A program made the position numbers and the translations under genes. DNA of 64,000 nucleotides from Nostoc sp. FACHB-973 (GTDB lineage Bacteria > Cyanobacteriota > Cyanobacteriia > Cyanobacteriales > Nostocaceae): the NCBI RefSeq assembly GCF_014698115.1, contig NZ_JACJSJ010000008.1, forward strand, positions 62,001-126,000, written 5' to 3'. Position 1 is the first letter of the stretch; each line of letters starts with the position of its first letter. Below the pieces are notes generated by a model. It saw only the letters and a program-made list of their open reading frames with translations. It was not told the DNA's origin and ran no database searches. Shown one piece after another: positions 24,861 through 34,365 of the stretch.

Positions 24861-25991
24861 TCACTCCCCCAAGGCTCGACGGGCTAATTTTACATAAGTT
24901 TTTACAGTTGCGTAAGGCATTTCTAAATCTTCGGCTATTACCTGCAATGATTCTCCCATTTCCCGGCGGGCTAGGATAGTTGCCCATGTAGAAGCAATTT
25001 TATCAGCGCGATCGCCTCCTGTGCGTTTTCGTTGGGCGGTGAATAGCGCTGTCAATTCATCAATGCGTTCTCCCAACAGATTTGTCAGCACTTGAGTGGG
25101 TACGTTCATCTCAGGTTCCACCCAATCTAAACGGGTTTGTCCTAATCCAAAGGTCGTTTTGTGTCCCGTACCGCAGTAAGGAGCCAGTCGTGCCAAAGCA
25201 TAAAATAACTGAGTAAACTCAGAGTTAGCTAAAGCGGGCTTACTCAAACCACAAGAAATTGCTCCTGTGAAACCAGTCACCGAACCTCTTTTGCCAGCTG
25301 CTACCTTCACTGACTCCAAGCGGTGCTGATGGATGATTACTCCTTCGTCTATCCAATCAAGAAAAGATTCTGGTTCCATTGGCATTCCCGAAAAGTCATT
25401 CCAGCGGCGCAGGTAGCTGTGAAAAAGATTAACTGGCACCGGGAGAGGAAAATGATGGCCTTTGCGGCGAAAGCTGGTAGGCGAAACAAAGCTGAGATTG
25501 ATTTGAGAGCGTTTTTCTTTGGGGAACTCTAACAATTGTCTGTAGGTAGTAGGTGGATGAGCAATACTCACCTGTTTAATCTCAAGAGGAGCATTTCTTA
25601 AGTCCAATGTTTGTGGCAATTGGGTTAACCATTGGCTGAGAAACTCTACCACTTTTTGAGACAAAGCATTGACATGCCAGTGGTAAATTTGCTTAGCTTC
25701 TAGTTGCAGTTGTCTTCCACTGGCGAGGAGTTGACCTTCCAGCGCCGAAATATTGAACGGTTTTTCTGATTCTCCATCGTGGAGATATGCAGAAAGGTCT
25801 GGGTTGAATTGCCGTACTTGGTCAAGAAACCAAGCATGAAGACCGATAGTGTATTGCGAATAGAGGGAAGTGGAAGTAGTCGGCTCAAGGTCAAACACCA
25901 ATCCCACCAATTCAGTATCATCTGCCCATGTGGGAACAAAAGGTGATTTTAGCTTGGTTTTGCGCCTAGTAGATGTAGCTGCTCTTACCAT
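24861..25991 (-). CDS. cas6: Solitary Cas6 CRISPR endoribonuclease with C-terminal HTH
   Basis: The 376-residue protein carries the cyanobacterial Cas6 pattern: N-terminal L-V-F-D-L-E-P strand, I-S-A-L-E-G (81-86), P-T-S-F-R-R-K-G-H-H-F-P-L-P-V-P (171-186), F-H-S-Y-L-R-R-W-N (190-198) and the glycine-rich G-T-G-H-K-T-T-F-G-L-G-Q-T (274-286). Cas6 cleaves CRISPR precursor RNA at the base of the repeat hairpin; His51 or His106 are possible catalytic residues but unassigned. Residues about 325-375 form an extra helix-turn-helix (L-Q-V-I-A-E-D-L-E-M-P-Y-A-T-V-K-T-Y-V). No other cas gene or array lies in the window. A single repeat-like hairpin sits in its 5' leader. Confidence 0.85.
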   Translation of the reverse strand: MVRAATSTRRKTKLKSPFVPTWADDTELVGLVFDLEPTTSTSLYSQYTIGLHAWFLDQVRQFNPDLSAYLHDGESEKPFNISALEGQLLASGRQLQLEAKQIYHWHVNALSQKVVEFLSQWLTQLPQTLDLRNAPLEIKQVSIAHPPTTYRQLLEFPKEKRSQINLSFVSPTSFRRKGHHFPLPVPVNLFHSYLRRWNDFSGMPMEPESFLDWIDEGVIIHQHRLESVKVAAGKRGSVTGFTGAISCGLSKPALANSEFTQLFYALARLAPYCGTGHKTTFGLGQTRLDWVEPEMNVPTQVLTNLLGERIDELTALFTAQRKRTGGDRADKIASTWATILARREMGESLQVIAEDLEMPYATVKTYVKLARRALGE

Positions 25992-26028
25992 CGCTGATTG
26001 TTATGCAAACATGTTGAATATTTTACTC

Positions 26029-26060
26029 AATTTCCATCCCCTTGCGGGGAAAAGCAAAGT
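26029..26060 (-). repeat. Single CRISPR-repeat-like hairpin in the cas6 leader
   Basis: On the minus strand this reads CTTTTCCCCGCAAGGGGA followed by TGGAAATTG. It has a 5-bp stem TCCCC/GGGGA with a GCAA-type loop and a 3' handle ATGGAAA, which resembles cyanobacterial repeats ending CCCCGCAAGGGGACGGAAAC. It lies about 37 nt upstream of the cas6 start codon, in the sense orientation. Only one unit is present. Confidence 0.55.
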
Positions 26061-26080
26061 TTATCTGAAGTGATGATAGC

Positions 26081-26114
26081 AAAACCCCGCTTTTTAAAAC
26101 TAAGCGGGGTTTTA
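26081..26114 (-). terminator. Intrinsic terminator
   Basis: AAAACCCCGCTT and AAGCGGGGTTTT pair perfectly (12 bp) around a 10-nt AT loop. On the minus strand it lies downstream of the surface-protein gene ending at 26256 and separates it from cas6. It also carries T-tracts in both directions. Confidence 0.75.
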
Positions 26115-26255
26115 GGGACTTCCAATTAAAAAAACATCCCATCCCCGTGGGACGCTCCGCGAACGTAGGGTAGCACAGCTGTGCCCCTACACCTGGCGAC
26201 ATAATGTTGTACCGCATCTGAATGGAAACCGCTATAGATTAATGCCGCTCAATAC

Positions 26256-28825
26256 TTACGTGATGTTATGAGTCAAATTAATTTTGACAATGACATCGTT
26301 GTAATCCTTGTCGCCGCCACCAGAGAGATCCTCAAAACCAAAGACATTATCACCTAACATCTTGACGTGCTGAGTCTTGTCAGTATTGGCACCCAAGAAA
26401 GTGAAGTAAACTGTCGGGTCATTGCTAGAATTACTGTCTAACAAAGCATCAACTTTACCGTCAACAATCAGGAATGGCACATAAATGCCACCGCCTTTAA
26501 AGTTGCCATTGTGGTTGCCTGTACCTTGATTACCTACCGATAAGGCAATATCAGTCATCCGTGACTTGATTGCCGCTTGTACATAACCGGCTTGTCCAGG
26601 GAGGATGTCTGCTGTGCCATCACCATTGGTATCAATGCCACCCTCCTCATCAGTAACTTGATAGAAACCGACAAAGTTGTTGTAAGATGCTTCGCGGTTG
26701 ACAATGAAAGTGCCACTAATTAGGCTGTCAGTGCCGAAATCCCGCAAATCCAGGGCTTCGCCTTCTGATTCTCCTTGCAAAGATGTACCGATGGGTAATT
26801 GTTCATCAGTTTGTTGAATATTCACTTGCAAGTCATCAAAAACTGAATCGCCACGGGAACCATCTTTCCAGCCCAAAGTAAAGCCACCTCCGCTTTGGGA
26901 AGTGATTTTTTGGGTGGTTGTGTCTGAGAAGATAATCTTACTTTGAGACTTCAAATAAAAGCGCAGTTGTGTACCACCCTGCAATTGAAGGATGCGGCTG
27001 AGGTCTTGTTGATTAAAGCCTGTGGGGTTGTTGGTGATGACTGAGAAGATGATTTTGGCTCTAGAGAGGGCTTTTTCTTGATAACCTGCTACCCCTGGTG
27101 CAATGCCGTCGATAGTGCCAAGGCTGTCATCAACGCTGAAGACGCCGAGTTCGTTGACTAATTTGGAACTGCGTCCTTTAATTTTGATTTTAATGTTGAC
27201 TTTGGTGAACTCGCTGGCGTCGATTTTAAAGATATCATTGGTGCTATTAATGAACTTGGCATCAACCACGGTAGTGGTAGGTGTGTCGTCAGCACCAGTA
27301 ATGTTGACGGCAAACGGCTGGGTAGCACTCAAACTGCCATCACTAACGCTGAAGGTAAAATTATCAGAGGCATTGGTAGTCAGGGCATCGATGGCAGTAG
27401 CATTGGGGGTGTAGGTGTATGCCCCAGTTTGGGTGTCGAGGCTGAGAGTGCCGTAGTTGCCGGTGAGGGTGGAAGTGTTGCCAGTGACATTACCACCTGT
27501 GATGCCGTAGACAAGGTTTGTATCGATGTCGTCGTCTGCGCCGACAAGGATGCCTGTAATGTCGGTGAAGGTGTCATCAGCAGGGGTGTTTATTAGGTTA
27601 GCAGGGGTGACGGCTTGTAAGGTTGGTGGGTCGTTGACATTAGAGATGCTGATAGTGAAAGCTTTTTCGTAGGATGAATTAGTTTGATCTGTAGTGCGGA
27701 CACGGATGCTGTAACTAGACTTAGCTTCAAAATTTGGAGAAGCATTAATTAGCAGTTGATTGCCGTTAATCGTGAAAGAATTATTATCAGTGCTGCCAGT
27801 ACCAGAGACTAAGCTGTAGGTAAAAGTGTCACCTGTGTCTGGGTCAACGCTGCTGAAAGTGCCGATGGCGGTATTAGTTGGACTATTTTCTGCAACTATT
27901 AGTCCAATGGGGTCAAAGGGAGAGGAAATGTTGATTACCCCAGAAGTAAGTTGGCTTGAGACTGCACTGCTATTTCCTCCATAGTTACTATAGCCCCAAG
28001 TGACCACAGAACCATCGGCTTTCAACGCCGCAAAGGCATAATATGTAGAAAAGATATTGGTGACACCAGAGGCTAGTTGGCTTGAGACTGTACTGCTATC
28101 TCCTCCATTGTACTATCGCCCCAAGTGACCACAGAACCATCGGCTTTCAACGCCGCAAAGGCATAAGAATTTTTAGAGGTATGACCATCTGTTAGGCCAC
28201 CTTTTTGTCCGCTTGGTTCTTGTAATAACTGCGTGTTGTTGGTGGAGTTGAGATTCAGGGCGATTGGGGAAGCTAACACACCTGGATATTTTGCTAACCC
28301 ATTTGCTGTCAAAGGCGCATTCATTTTGCCTACGCCTGATTGAATATCCAACTGCCAACTTCCGCCTTGAGTTGGTGCGCCTACTTTACCGGCAGCCGCA
28401 AATATTTCTGCTTTTGTCAACTGCGCCAATTCTCTAATAAACTCGGCATCTTTCCCGACTTGGCAACTGTAGAGGGCAATTTCGGCAACATCCCACTGTT
28501 GCAATAATTGGGCTTGTTTTTTGATTTGTTGGCCATTGATTGGCAATGCCCCAATTTGCAAGACTCCGGGGGTTCCGTGGGCGACCAGCGCTAACCGTTT
28601 TGCTTTTGTTTGTGCTATTAAGTTTGTAATCACTACTAGCGCGTCGTCTTCGGGTGTGAGAGTATAACCCAAAGCCTTAGGTGACAAGGCAGCATAAAGA
28701 ATCTCAAGATCCTCAACACGGCTGTCAAAAATTACCAATGCTTCACACTCAATCAATTTTGGTTGTCGCTGTTGATACCCAACGCTGAAGTTGCTTTGAA
28801 GGGGGAATGATATTGTTGCTGTCAT
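26256..28825 (-). pseudogene. Frameshifted DUF4347-RCC1-cadherin-VCBS-DUF4114 surface protein
   Basis: Two frames make one gene. The N-terminal part (28825 to 28073, 250 codons) is a DUF4347 domain (A-L-V-A-H-G-T-P-G, A-L-Y-S-C-Q-V-G) running into an RCC1-like repeat A-L-K-A-D-G-S-V-V-T-W-G-D-S. The second part (28025 to 26256) continues with another RCC1 repeat, a cadherin-like domain, a VCBS-like domain and a C-terminal DUF4114 (F-G-F-E-D-L-S-G-G-G-D-K-D-Y-N-D). Aligning the two RCC1 repeats shows one base missing near 28105-28115 (GATAGT-AC-AATGGAGG against TATAGTAACTATGGAGG). Large exported adhesin-like proteins of this type are common in filamentous cyanobacteria. It could also be a sequencing error, so the locus may be intact. 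Confidence 0.8.
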
Positions 28826-29032
28826 GGTTCTTTGCTGTTTCTATAATTACCGACAAGCCAAAGGCCTGCCTAATTCCAGAGAAAGTGAATCGGGCGCAAC
28901 AAGGTAGTTCTATCCTGTAGTTGCGAACAATAGTTGTAGTTAAGTTCTGCCTTCAATTGGCTGTATACTTAATAACTCTTACTATTGACAGATGTCAAAT
29001 ATGATGATCTTTAGTGACATTCCACCCTATTA
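28826..29032. other. Upstream spacer of the surface-protein gene
   Basis: This about 200 bp lies between the gene start at 28825 and the 21-bp tandem array. It is AT-rich and presumably holds the promoter. I see nothing further in it. Confidence 0.4.
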
Positions 29033-29252
29033 GCGAGCGATTACTCCCAAGTCTGTAGCGATTACTCTCAAGTCTGTAGCGATTACTCTCAAGTCTGTAG
29101 CGACTACTCTCAAGTCTGTAGCGATTACTCCCAAGTCTGTAACGATTACTCCCAAGTCTGTAGCGATTACTCCCAAGTCTTTAGCGATTACTCCCAAGTC
29201 TGTAACGACTACTCCCAAGTCTGTAACGACTACTCCCAAGTCTGTAGCGACT
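29033..29252. repeat. 21-bp tandem repeat, about 10 units
   Basis: About ten head-to-tail copies of a 21-bp unit, GCGATTACTCCCAAGTCTGT plus A, with substitutions CTC/CCC, ATT/ACT and TAGCG/TAACG. The period is a multiple of three, so it produces an uninterrupted minus-strand frame (G-V-I-A-T-D-L repeated). The lack of any other protein character makes translation doubtful. It sits about 50 bp past the stop of the FUSC gene. Confidence 0.95.
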
Positions 29253-29266
29253 ACGAAAATAATATT

Positions 29267-29291
29267 ATATGATGTCCGGCTAATTAGTTAT
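29267..29291. repeat. Dispersed ATATCA-GTCCGG-TAATTAG motif
   Basis: ATATGATGTCCGGCTAATTAG(TTAT) directly follows the 21-bp array. The same 25-bp word appears at 37665-37689 and a shorter copy at 37798-37815, all in the same orientation. It may be the end of a small mobile repeat. Confidence 0.7.
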
Positions 29292-29299
29292 CTGGTGAT

Positions 29300-31588
29300 T
29301 TACCGTTGGATACGGTCAATCACACAGTGTATAACTTTTACTTCATTAACAATTCGCTCCAGTTCTATGGATAGGGGAGTTTGTTCTCGAACAGCTTGTA
29401 ATGTAGCAGTAGTTAAAGTATTGGGATTTGTGGCAATTTCTGATAATCGAGCAGTATGTAGGTGTTGAATTTGACTGTGAATTGCTTCGAGATAATTATC
29501 CAGCGCTGGTAACTGTTGGGGTGGTTGTCCTTGTTGCAGGGCATCTGCTAAGTTTTCCAAAACTTGGATAATGGTATCGGTCAGTTGTATGAGTTCAGTA
29601 AATTGATACTCGCCGCTAAATTCCCGGATATGTTCTGCCAGAGTTGTAACTGAACTGAAAAAGCCGCGAATGTATACCATCAACGTCATTACAGGTTCGA
29701 TTTCTCCCTGAACGTGACGAGGTTCGCTGAACAATCTTTGAGCGGCGGCGGTAGCGTTGGCATTTTCTAGTGCCGCTTGATGGCGTAACATATTAATAGA
29801 ATCAGTAAATACACCGTGTTCTCGATGGAGGTAGTTGGCTATTACCTGCTGAAAGTAAGCGAGATTTGCTCGAATTGTCTTTTCTAGTTGTGCCGGAAGT
29901 TGCTGTCGTTCCCAACGGGGGAAAAGCAAATAGCTACCAAGCAGTGCTAAGACACCCCCAACGAAGCTATCAACGATACGCAATATTCCAATCTTCCAGT
30001 CACCTGCACTAATCAAGTTGAGTAGTAAGATGATGGCGGGAGTGAGCAGTATGATAAATATGCTGTAGCTTAGCGATCGCACTGACATTGCAGTAAACAC
30101 GAGCAGCAAGAAACAAAGTACGATTGCCAATGGATTGTTAAATAGTAAAACTAGAGTTATGCCGATAATTCCGCCCAAAATGGTACCGATGACTCTTTGC
30201 ACTGTTGTCTCAGAGGTGCCACCAAAGTTGGGCTTGAGTGCAACTAAAGCTGTTAGCGTTATCCAGTAACCTCTTGGTAATTGCAATACCAAGGCCAGTA
30301 ATTCAGCAAGGGTTGTTACTAGTGCTAAACGCAATGCATGACGAAACAGGACTGAATCAAAAGTAAAATTATTTCGCAGTGTGTCAATAATTCCAGAATC
30401 CTCTGGCTGAGTTGGAGGAGAAATATTTCGCTGGGTAATCCGGCGCTGTTTTCCCTGTCTTAGATCTGTAACAATCTCTGCATCAATATGAATTTGCTGT
30501 GCCAGGTTTGTCAGAATGGCTGTAATCTTTTTGAGGTTGAGTAGTTCGCCATATTCATCTATCTGGACGTTTACAGTTTGATTGAGGAGTTGAGCGCGGA
30601 TAACTTGCCATTGGTATTTTAGTGCTTCAATTGTCCGATCTAAATCTCCCAGGTGAACTAAGTTTTTTTCTTTGACAATTGCTTGTGATAAGGTTTGCAC
30701 AGCAATTGCCAATTGTTCTATGGCTTGCTCAATTTCTCTTTGTAGCTGAGAATAAAGTGGGTCTGTGGATGCGATCGCTAACAATTCACTCAATGCCACA
30801 ACAGAATTGAGAATTTGATTTACATCCTCGATTAACACGAGTAAGTAATTTCCCCGCAGATTAGCTCCTTTTTGCCTAGTCCACATAGCTGTCCAAACGC
30901 TACGGGCAAATGTTAAATCTTGAATGACGATATCCTGAGCTTCCAAAAATCCCTGTGTCCACTCTCGAGAGTTTTGTGGATTCAATGCTCTCTCCCTTGC
31001 CAAATCCACAAATTTGCTCAGCGAGTCATAACACTTAGCGACTACCTGCTTTACAGGTGCATCAGGACGCACCACCCAAAGCCCTGATGATAAGACAGTT
31101 GTCCAGATTCCACCAGCTAAACAGAGGGCAGATTGTTGGATAAGAGTAGATAAATTAGAGAATGAAGCGAATTTAGCAAGGGCGATGACAAACATCATGG
31201 AAGTGACTAAGCCCACAGATGCAGCCACGTTGCCATAGAGACTTGCTAAGCCTGCGATAAATATTACCAAGAAAGTCGCCGGCACAGTTAACCAGAGATT
31301 ACCGCTAACCAGACTTGCAATGAAGAATACTACAGTTATCCCAATGGTTGCTGCTGTCATTGCGATCGCTTTTTGGCGGTAAGTTCCCTCAACATTTACC
31401 ATACCAACAAACCAAGCTGCCATAGTGGCAATCGCACTTGTGGCAGCATGACTAGTAAGAAATCCAATTCCAATCGGTACGCCCAGTATCAAAAGGCTAC
31501 GTAATCCAGAGAAAATGTCAGGCTTACCTGGCTTGAGTTGAAATTGCTGCAACAACCAACCCAGAGGACGTTTATCTGTAAATGACAT
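29300..31588 (-). CDS. FUSC/YccS-family membrane protein (aromatic-acid exporter type)
   Basis: This 762-residue protein has the two-bundle FUSC layout. Hydrophobic helices fill about 25-170, a long soluble helical domain runs about 180-385, a second bundle lies at about 400-550 (including Y-W-I-T-L-T-A-L-V-A-L-K-P-N and R-V-I-G-T-I-L-G-G-I-I-G), and a C-terminal soluble region ends the protein. The R-V-x-G-T-x-x-G-x-x-x-G motif is the FUSC signature. E. coli relatives AaeB and YccS are proton-driven exporters of aromatic acids; the substrate here is unknown. There is no membrane-fusion partner gene adjacent. Confidence 0.82.
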   Translation of the reverse strand: MSFTDKRPLGWLLQQFQLKPGKPDIFSGLRSLLILGVPIGIGFLTSHAATSAIATMAAWFVGMVNVEGTYRQKAIAMTAATIGITVVFFIASLVSGNLWLTVPATFLVIFIAGLASLYGNVAASVGLVTSMMFVIALAKFASFSNLSTLIQQSALCLAGGIWTTVLSSGLWVVRPDAPVKQVVAKCYDSLSKFVDLARERALNPQNSREWTQGFLEAQDIVIQDLTFARSVWTAMWTRQKGANLRGNYLLVLIEDVNQILNSVVALSELLAIASTDPLYSQLQREIEQAIEQLAIAVQTLSQAIVKEKNLVHLGDLDRTIEALKYQWQVIRAQLLNQTVNVQIDEYGELLNLKKITAILTNLAQQIHIDAEIVTDLRQGKQRRITQRNISPPTQPEDSGIIDTLRNNFTFDSVLFRHALRLALVTTLAELLALVLQLPRGYWITLTALVALKPNFGGTSETTVQRVIGTILGGIIGITLVLLFNNPLAIVLCFLLLVFTAMSVRSLSYSIFIILLTPAIILLLNLISAGDWKIGILRIVDSFVGGVLALLGSYLLFPRWERQQLPAQLEKTIRANLAYFQQVIANYLHREHGVFTDSINMLRHQAALENANATAAAQRLFSEPRHVQGEIEPVMTLMVYIRGFFSSVTTLAEHIREFSGEYQFTELIQLTDTIIQVLENLADALQQGQPPQQLPALDNYLEAIHSQIQHLHTARLSEIATNPNTLTTATLQAVREQTPLSIELERIVNEVKVIHCVIDRIQR

Positions 31589-31820
31589 TATTTAAGCCAG
31601 CGACTATGACAAAGCAGAGATCGTCTCTTACAGCATTTTACATGGACGAACTTCATCATCGCAGCCCATTCTGACGCCAAGCCGCGCAGCGTCTTTGGCT
31701 TTGCTCCTGAATTCTGCTATATATGGTTAAAAATATTGACTAATAGAGCGATCGCATTTTTTCTATCTGTGGCGATCATAAAAATATTCAAAAAATCAAA
31801 GAATTTTCAGGAGTAAATTT

Positions 31821-32060
31821 ATGAAATTCTTAGTACAAGACTTACCATCCCCAAGAACAATTCAACAAACTCCACCACCTGGTATAAACAAAGATCCACT
31901 GATTGCACGCAGTTTACAAAAAGAACAGTACGTTGGCATTATGGGGCTAGCGATCGTCCTAGTTGCCGCTGTGGGATTTTTGAGCCGCAGAGTGGAATAC
32001 GCTATTGTATTCGCTATTACTCTGAGTGCGATTCTCATTGCTTTCTTTTTATTTGTATAG
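31821..32060 (+). CDS. Small two-helix membrane protein
   Basis: This 79-residue protein has a strong ribosome binding site CAGGAGTAAATTTATG. A 38-residue polar N-terminus (P-S-P-R-T-I-Q-Q-T-P-P-P-G) precedes two hydrophobic helices, G-I-M-G-L-A-I-V-L-V-A-A-V-G-F-L and A-I-V-F-A-I-T-L-S-A-I-L-I-A-F-F-L-F, separated by S-R-R-V-E-Y. Function and family are unknown. It is divergent from the FUSC gene. Confidence 0.65.
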   Translation: MKFLVQDLPSPRTIQQTPPPGINKDPLIARSLQKEQYVGIMGLAIVLVAAVGFLSRRVEYAIVFAITLSAILIAFFLFV

Positions 32061-32288
32061 CAAATTTGTCAGTGGGGAGTGGGAAAGAGTTTTTCTGAGA
32101 ATCTAATACTTACAGCGTATTTCGGGTAAATGAAGTACACACGTGGGGGCACAGCATGTTGTGCCCCTATGATTATCTGTACCTCACACCTCTTGCAATC
32201 TGGTGTAATTTTGTAAATTTTGGTAATTGCATTATGAATTATCTTTTTCAACATAACCTAGAGGTATCAGTGGTATTTGCCAGCATAA

Positions 32289-32897
32289 ATGAATAAAGTT
32301 ATCCGTTCATCAGCCCTTACTCGTAGACGTTTGATCGAAGCCGCCTCGCAGGTATTTGCTAGTTTAGGGGTTCAAGGAGCAACTACCCGTGAAATAGCTC
32401 GTGTTGCTCGTGTGAATGAAGTGACTTTATTTCGCCACTTTGCTAACAAAGAACAACTTTTGGGAGCAGTAATCGAAAATGCTTTGGCACTCCAGACAGA
32501 AGCTCTTGCACATCCGCAAGCGTGGACGCAGGATTTGAGAATTGACTTAAAACGGTATGCCGAGCTTTACAATACTATGTTAGAGGCACATGAAGACTTA
32601 ATTCGCACCTTCATTGGAGAAGCCAAACGTCATCCTGAGGCAGCCAGACAAGTGATTCAAGAAGCAGCCAAGCCATTAAGGGAAAAACTGGTAGCTTACT
32701 TGCAATCTAGTCAAAGACGAGGCATCGTTAGAGCAGATGTTGATCCATTTCCAGCAGTGGATATGTTTACAGGAATGCTGTTAGCTGGAATGCTCTGTCT
32801 TACTGCAAAATTCAATCAAGGCAACTATAGCTGTGAGGACTATATTGAAACTTGTGTAGATATATTTGTACGTGGTATCAGCATCACTCCCCTTTAA
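32289..32897 (+). CDS. TetR/AcrR-family transcriptional regulator
   Basis: This 202-residue protein has an N-terminal TetR helix-turn-helix (residues about 12-58: R-R-R-L-I-E-A-A, G-A-T-T-R-E-I-A-R-V-A-R-V-N-E-V-T-L-F-R-H-F-A-N-K-E-Q-L-L). The roughly 140-residue helical ligand-binding domain has no recognised ligand motif. TetR repressors often control an adjacent transporter. The FUSC exporter and the two-helix protein lie just upstream and are candidate targets by position only. Confidence 0.88.
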   Translation: MNKVIRSSALTRRRLIEAASQVFASLGVQGATTREIARVARVNEVTLFRHFANKEQLLGAVIENALALQTEALAHPQAWTQDLRIDLKRYAELYNTMLEAHEDLIRTFIGEAKRHPEAARQVIQEAAKPLREKLVAYLQSSQRRGIVRADVDPFPAVDMFTGMLLAGMLCLTAKFNQGNYSCEDYIETCVDIFVRGISITPL

Positions 32898-32954
32898 GTT
32901 TGCGAGAGGATAATCTACATTCTCAAAAATCTCCCTTAATAAAGGAGATTTAGA

Positions 32955-33101
32955 GGGACTTCCAACAAATAAATTATCCAATCTTGTAGGATGGGCAGCG
33001 TTCGACTGAGCGCTCACGCCGAAGTCTTGCCCACCTTTGGTTACGGGCGAGACGCCCATACCACAAGAAGTAGTTGAGTATTTTTTTATTTGGAAGTCCT
33101 T
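32955..33101. mobile_element. MITE-like element with GGACTTCCAA ends
   Basis: The left end GGGACTTCCAACAAATAAAT and right end (TTTTTTATTTGGAAGTCCTT on the plus strand) are imperfect inverted repeats. The interior holds spacer-type palindromes and no gene. An isolated end of the same family is seen at about 26114-26135. This covers part of the 32898-33375 spacer; the rest is AT-rich with no gene seen. Confidence 0.6.
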
Positions 33102-33375
33102 AACGGGATATACAAGTATTTAATAAAACATCAGCAAGGTTTCATAGGTCTTCTCAGCATTATGTCTATAAAAATTGAGGTATTGTCAAAATTGAACCGG
33201 ATATTTTCTCACTCAAGAATTAAGTATTATGTCTAATAATCTTGGATGGTTGTTGAATGTAGATAGCTTCTTTTTCGACTTTCTGATTAATATCTAATGA
33301 ACGGTCAAAACCGAAAACACTTCTATTGAATGAGGTGTTGATTCTTGTTGATTTAACTATTGTGAGGAATTCGAT

Positions 33376-34287
33376 ATGACAGCTATGACTACTATTTCAA
33401 TAGTAGAAAAACAAACTGTAAAGCTTCTATCTACCTTAGTGCTTTGGTTGGCATATCTGTTTTTTTTGCCTTATATTTATGCTTCATTAAATATTTTTTC
33501 ACTCTTGTTTATGCTTTTTCCCGGAGTTTATCTTCTTTGTTCGTTGGCACAGTTTATGCATGAATGTTGGCATGAATATTTACCACGTATCAACAATAAA
33601 TTTTTTTACTTAATATTATCTTGGATAATTTTTCTCGATCCACAAACTTTTGACCTAGTACATCCTTATCATCATTCGCAAGTAAATACTTACGACGATA
33701 TAGAGTTTCATCCTTTAGGAAATATAAAGAATAAATCACTGCGAATTATTTATAACTTTTTGGAAATCTGTTTGGGAAACATATTTGTTTTAATCGTGGC
33801 AAATTTTCAAATATCGCAGCATCCAAAACTCAAACAGCAGTACTGCTTGAAAAAATTAATCATTTCTATTTGGATGCGGATTATTATTTGGGGAGGAGTT
33901 GGGTATACTTCGCATTTATTATTAGGAGTAACCACAGGTCAAATTGCAACTTCTTATTTTATTACCTGTTGGATGGGATCTTTGATGGTTCATCATTGTG
34001 AACTGATAGAACATGGAAATCTGATTGTGGAAGGAGACTTGAAAGAACGTAATTTACAAACCAGAAACTTGAACCCTTCTGGTATTTTAGAAAGATTTTT
34101 TCTCTTTATTACCCATAATCATTGTCTAGAACATTCATTACATCACTCCATGTCTAATATTTACACTCGACCATTTCCTCAAACAAATGTTCTACCAGAA
34201 AAAACAGTGTATATTTCATTCGGTGAATATTTAGTAATCCTCAAAGATATGCTCAGAGGTAAATGCCTAGTTGTTAAACCTGAATAA
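33376..34287 (+). CDS. Fatty-acid-desaturase-type membrane diiron protein
   Basis: This 303-residue protein has three histidine boxes: H-E-C-W-H (residues 62-66), H-P-Y-H-H (96-100) and E-H-S-L-H-H (about 259-264). There are four or so membrane helices (20-55, 77-88, 125-145, 165-205). These bind two irons for O2-dependent desaturation or hydroxylation of lipids or carotenoids. The first box (HxxxH) and second (HxxHH) fit the FA_desaturase superfamily. It is shorter than acyl-lipid DesA/DesC enzymes (about 270-350), so the substrate is open. The ATG is preceded by GAGGAATTCGAT. Confidence 0.75.
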   Translation: MTAMTTISIVEKQTVKLLSTLVLWLAYLFFLPYIYASLNIFSLLFMLFPGVYLLCSLAQFMHECWHEYLPRINNKFFYLILSWIIFLDPQTFDLVHPYHHSQVNTYDDIEFHPLGNIKNKSLRIIYNFLEICLGNIFVLIVANFQISQHPKLKQQYCLKKLIISIWMRIIIWGGVGYTSHLLLGVTTGQIATSYFITCWMGSLMVHHCELIEHGNLIVEGDLKERNLQTRNLNPSGILERFFLFITHNHCLEHSLHHSMSNIYTRPFPQTNVLPEKTVYISFGEYLVILKDMLRGKCLVVKPE

Positions 34288-34365
34288 TTAAATACGCACA
34301 AAGGCAGGGCGAACGGATCTAAATTTGGATTTTTCTAAAAATCTTTGCAATAGATGAATCGACTG

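Noticed and set aside
26029..26250. Complete CRISPR array near cas6
   Set aside because: Only one repeat-like hairpin is visible. No second copy at a spacer distance exists within several hundred bases.
29030..29239. 69-codon minus-strand frame reading G-V-I-A-T-D-L repeats
   Set aside because: It exists only because the tandem unit is 21 bp and lacks stop codons. There is no other protein character.
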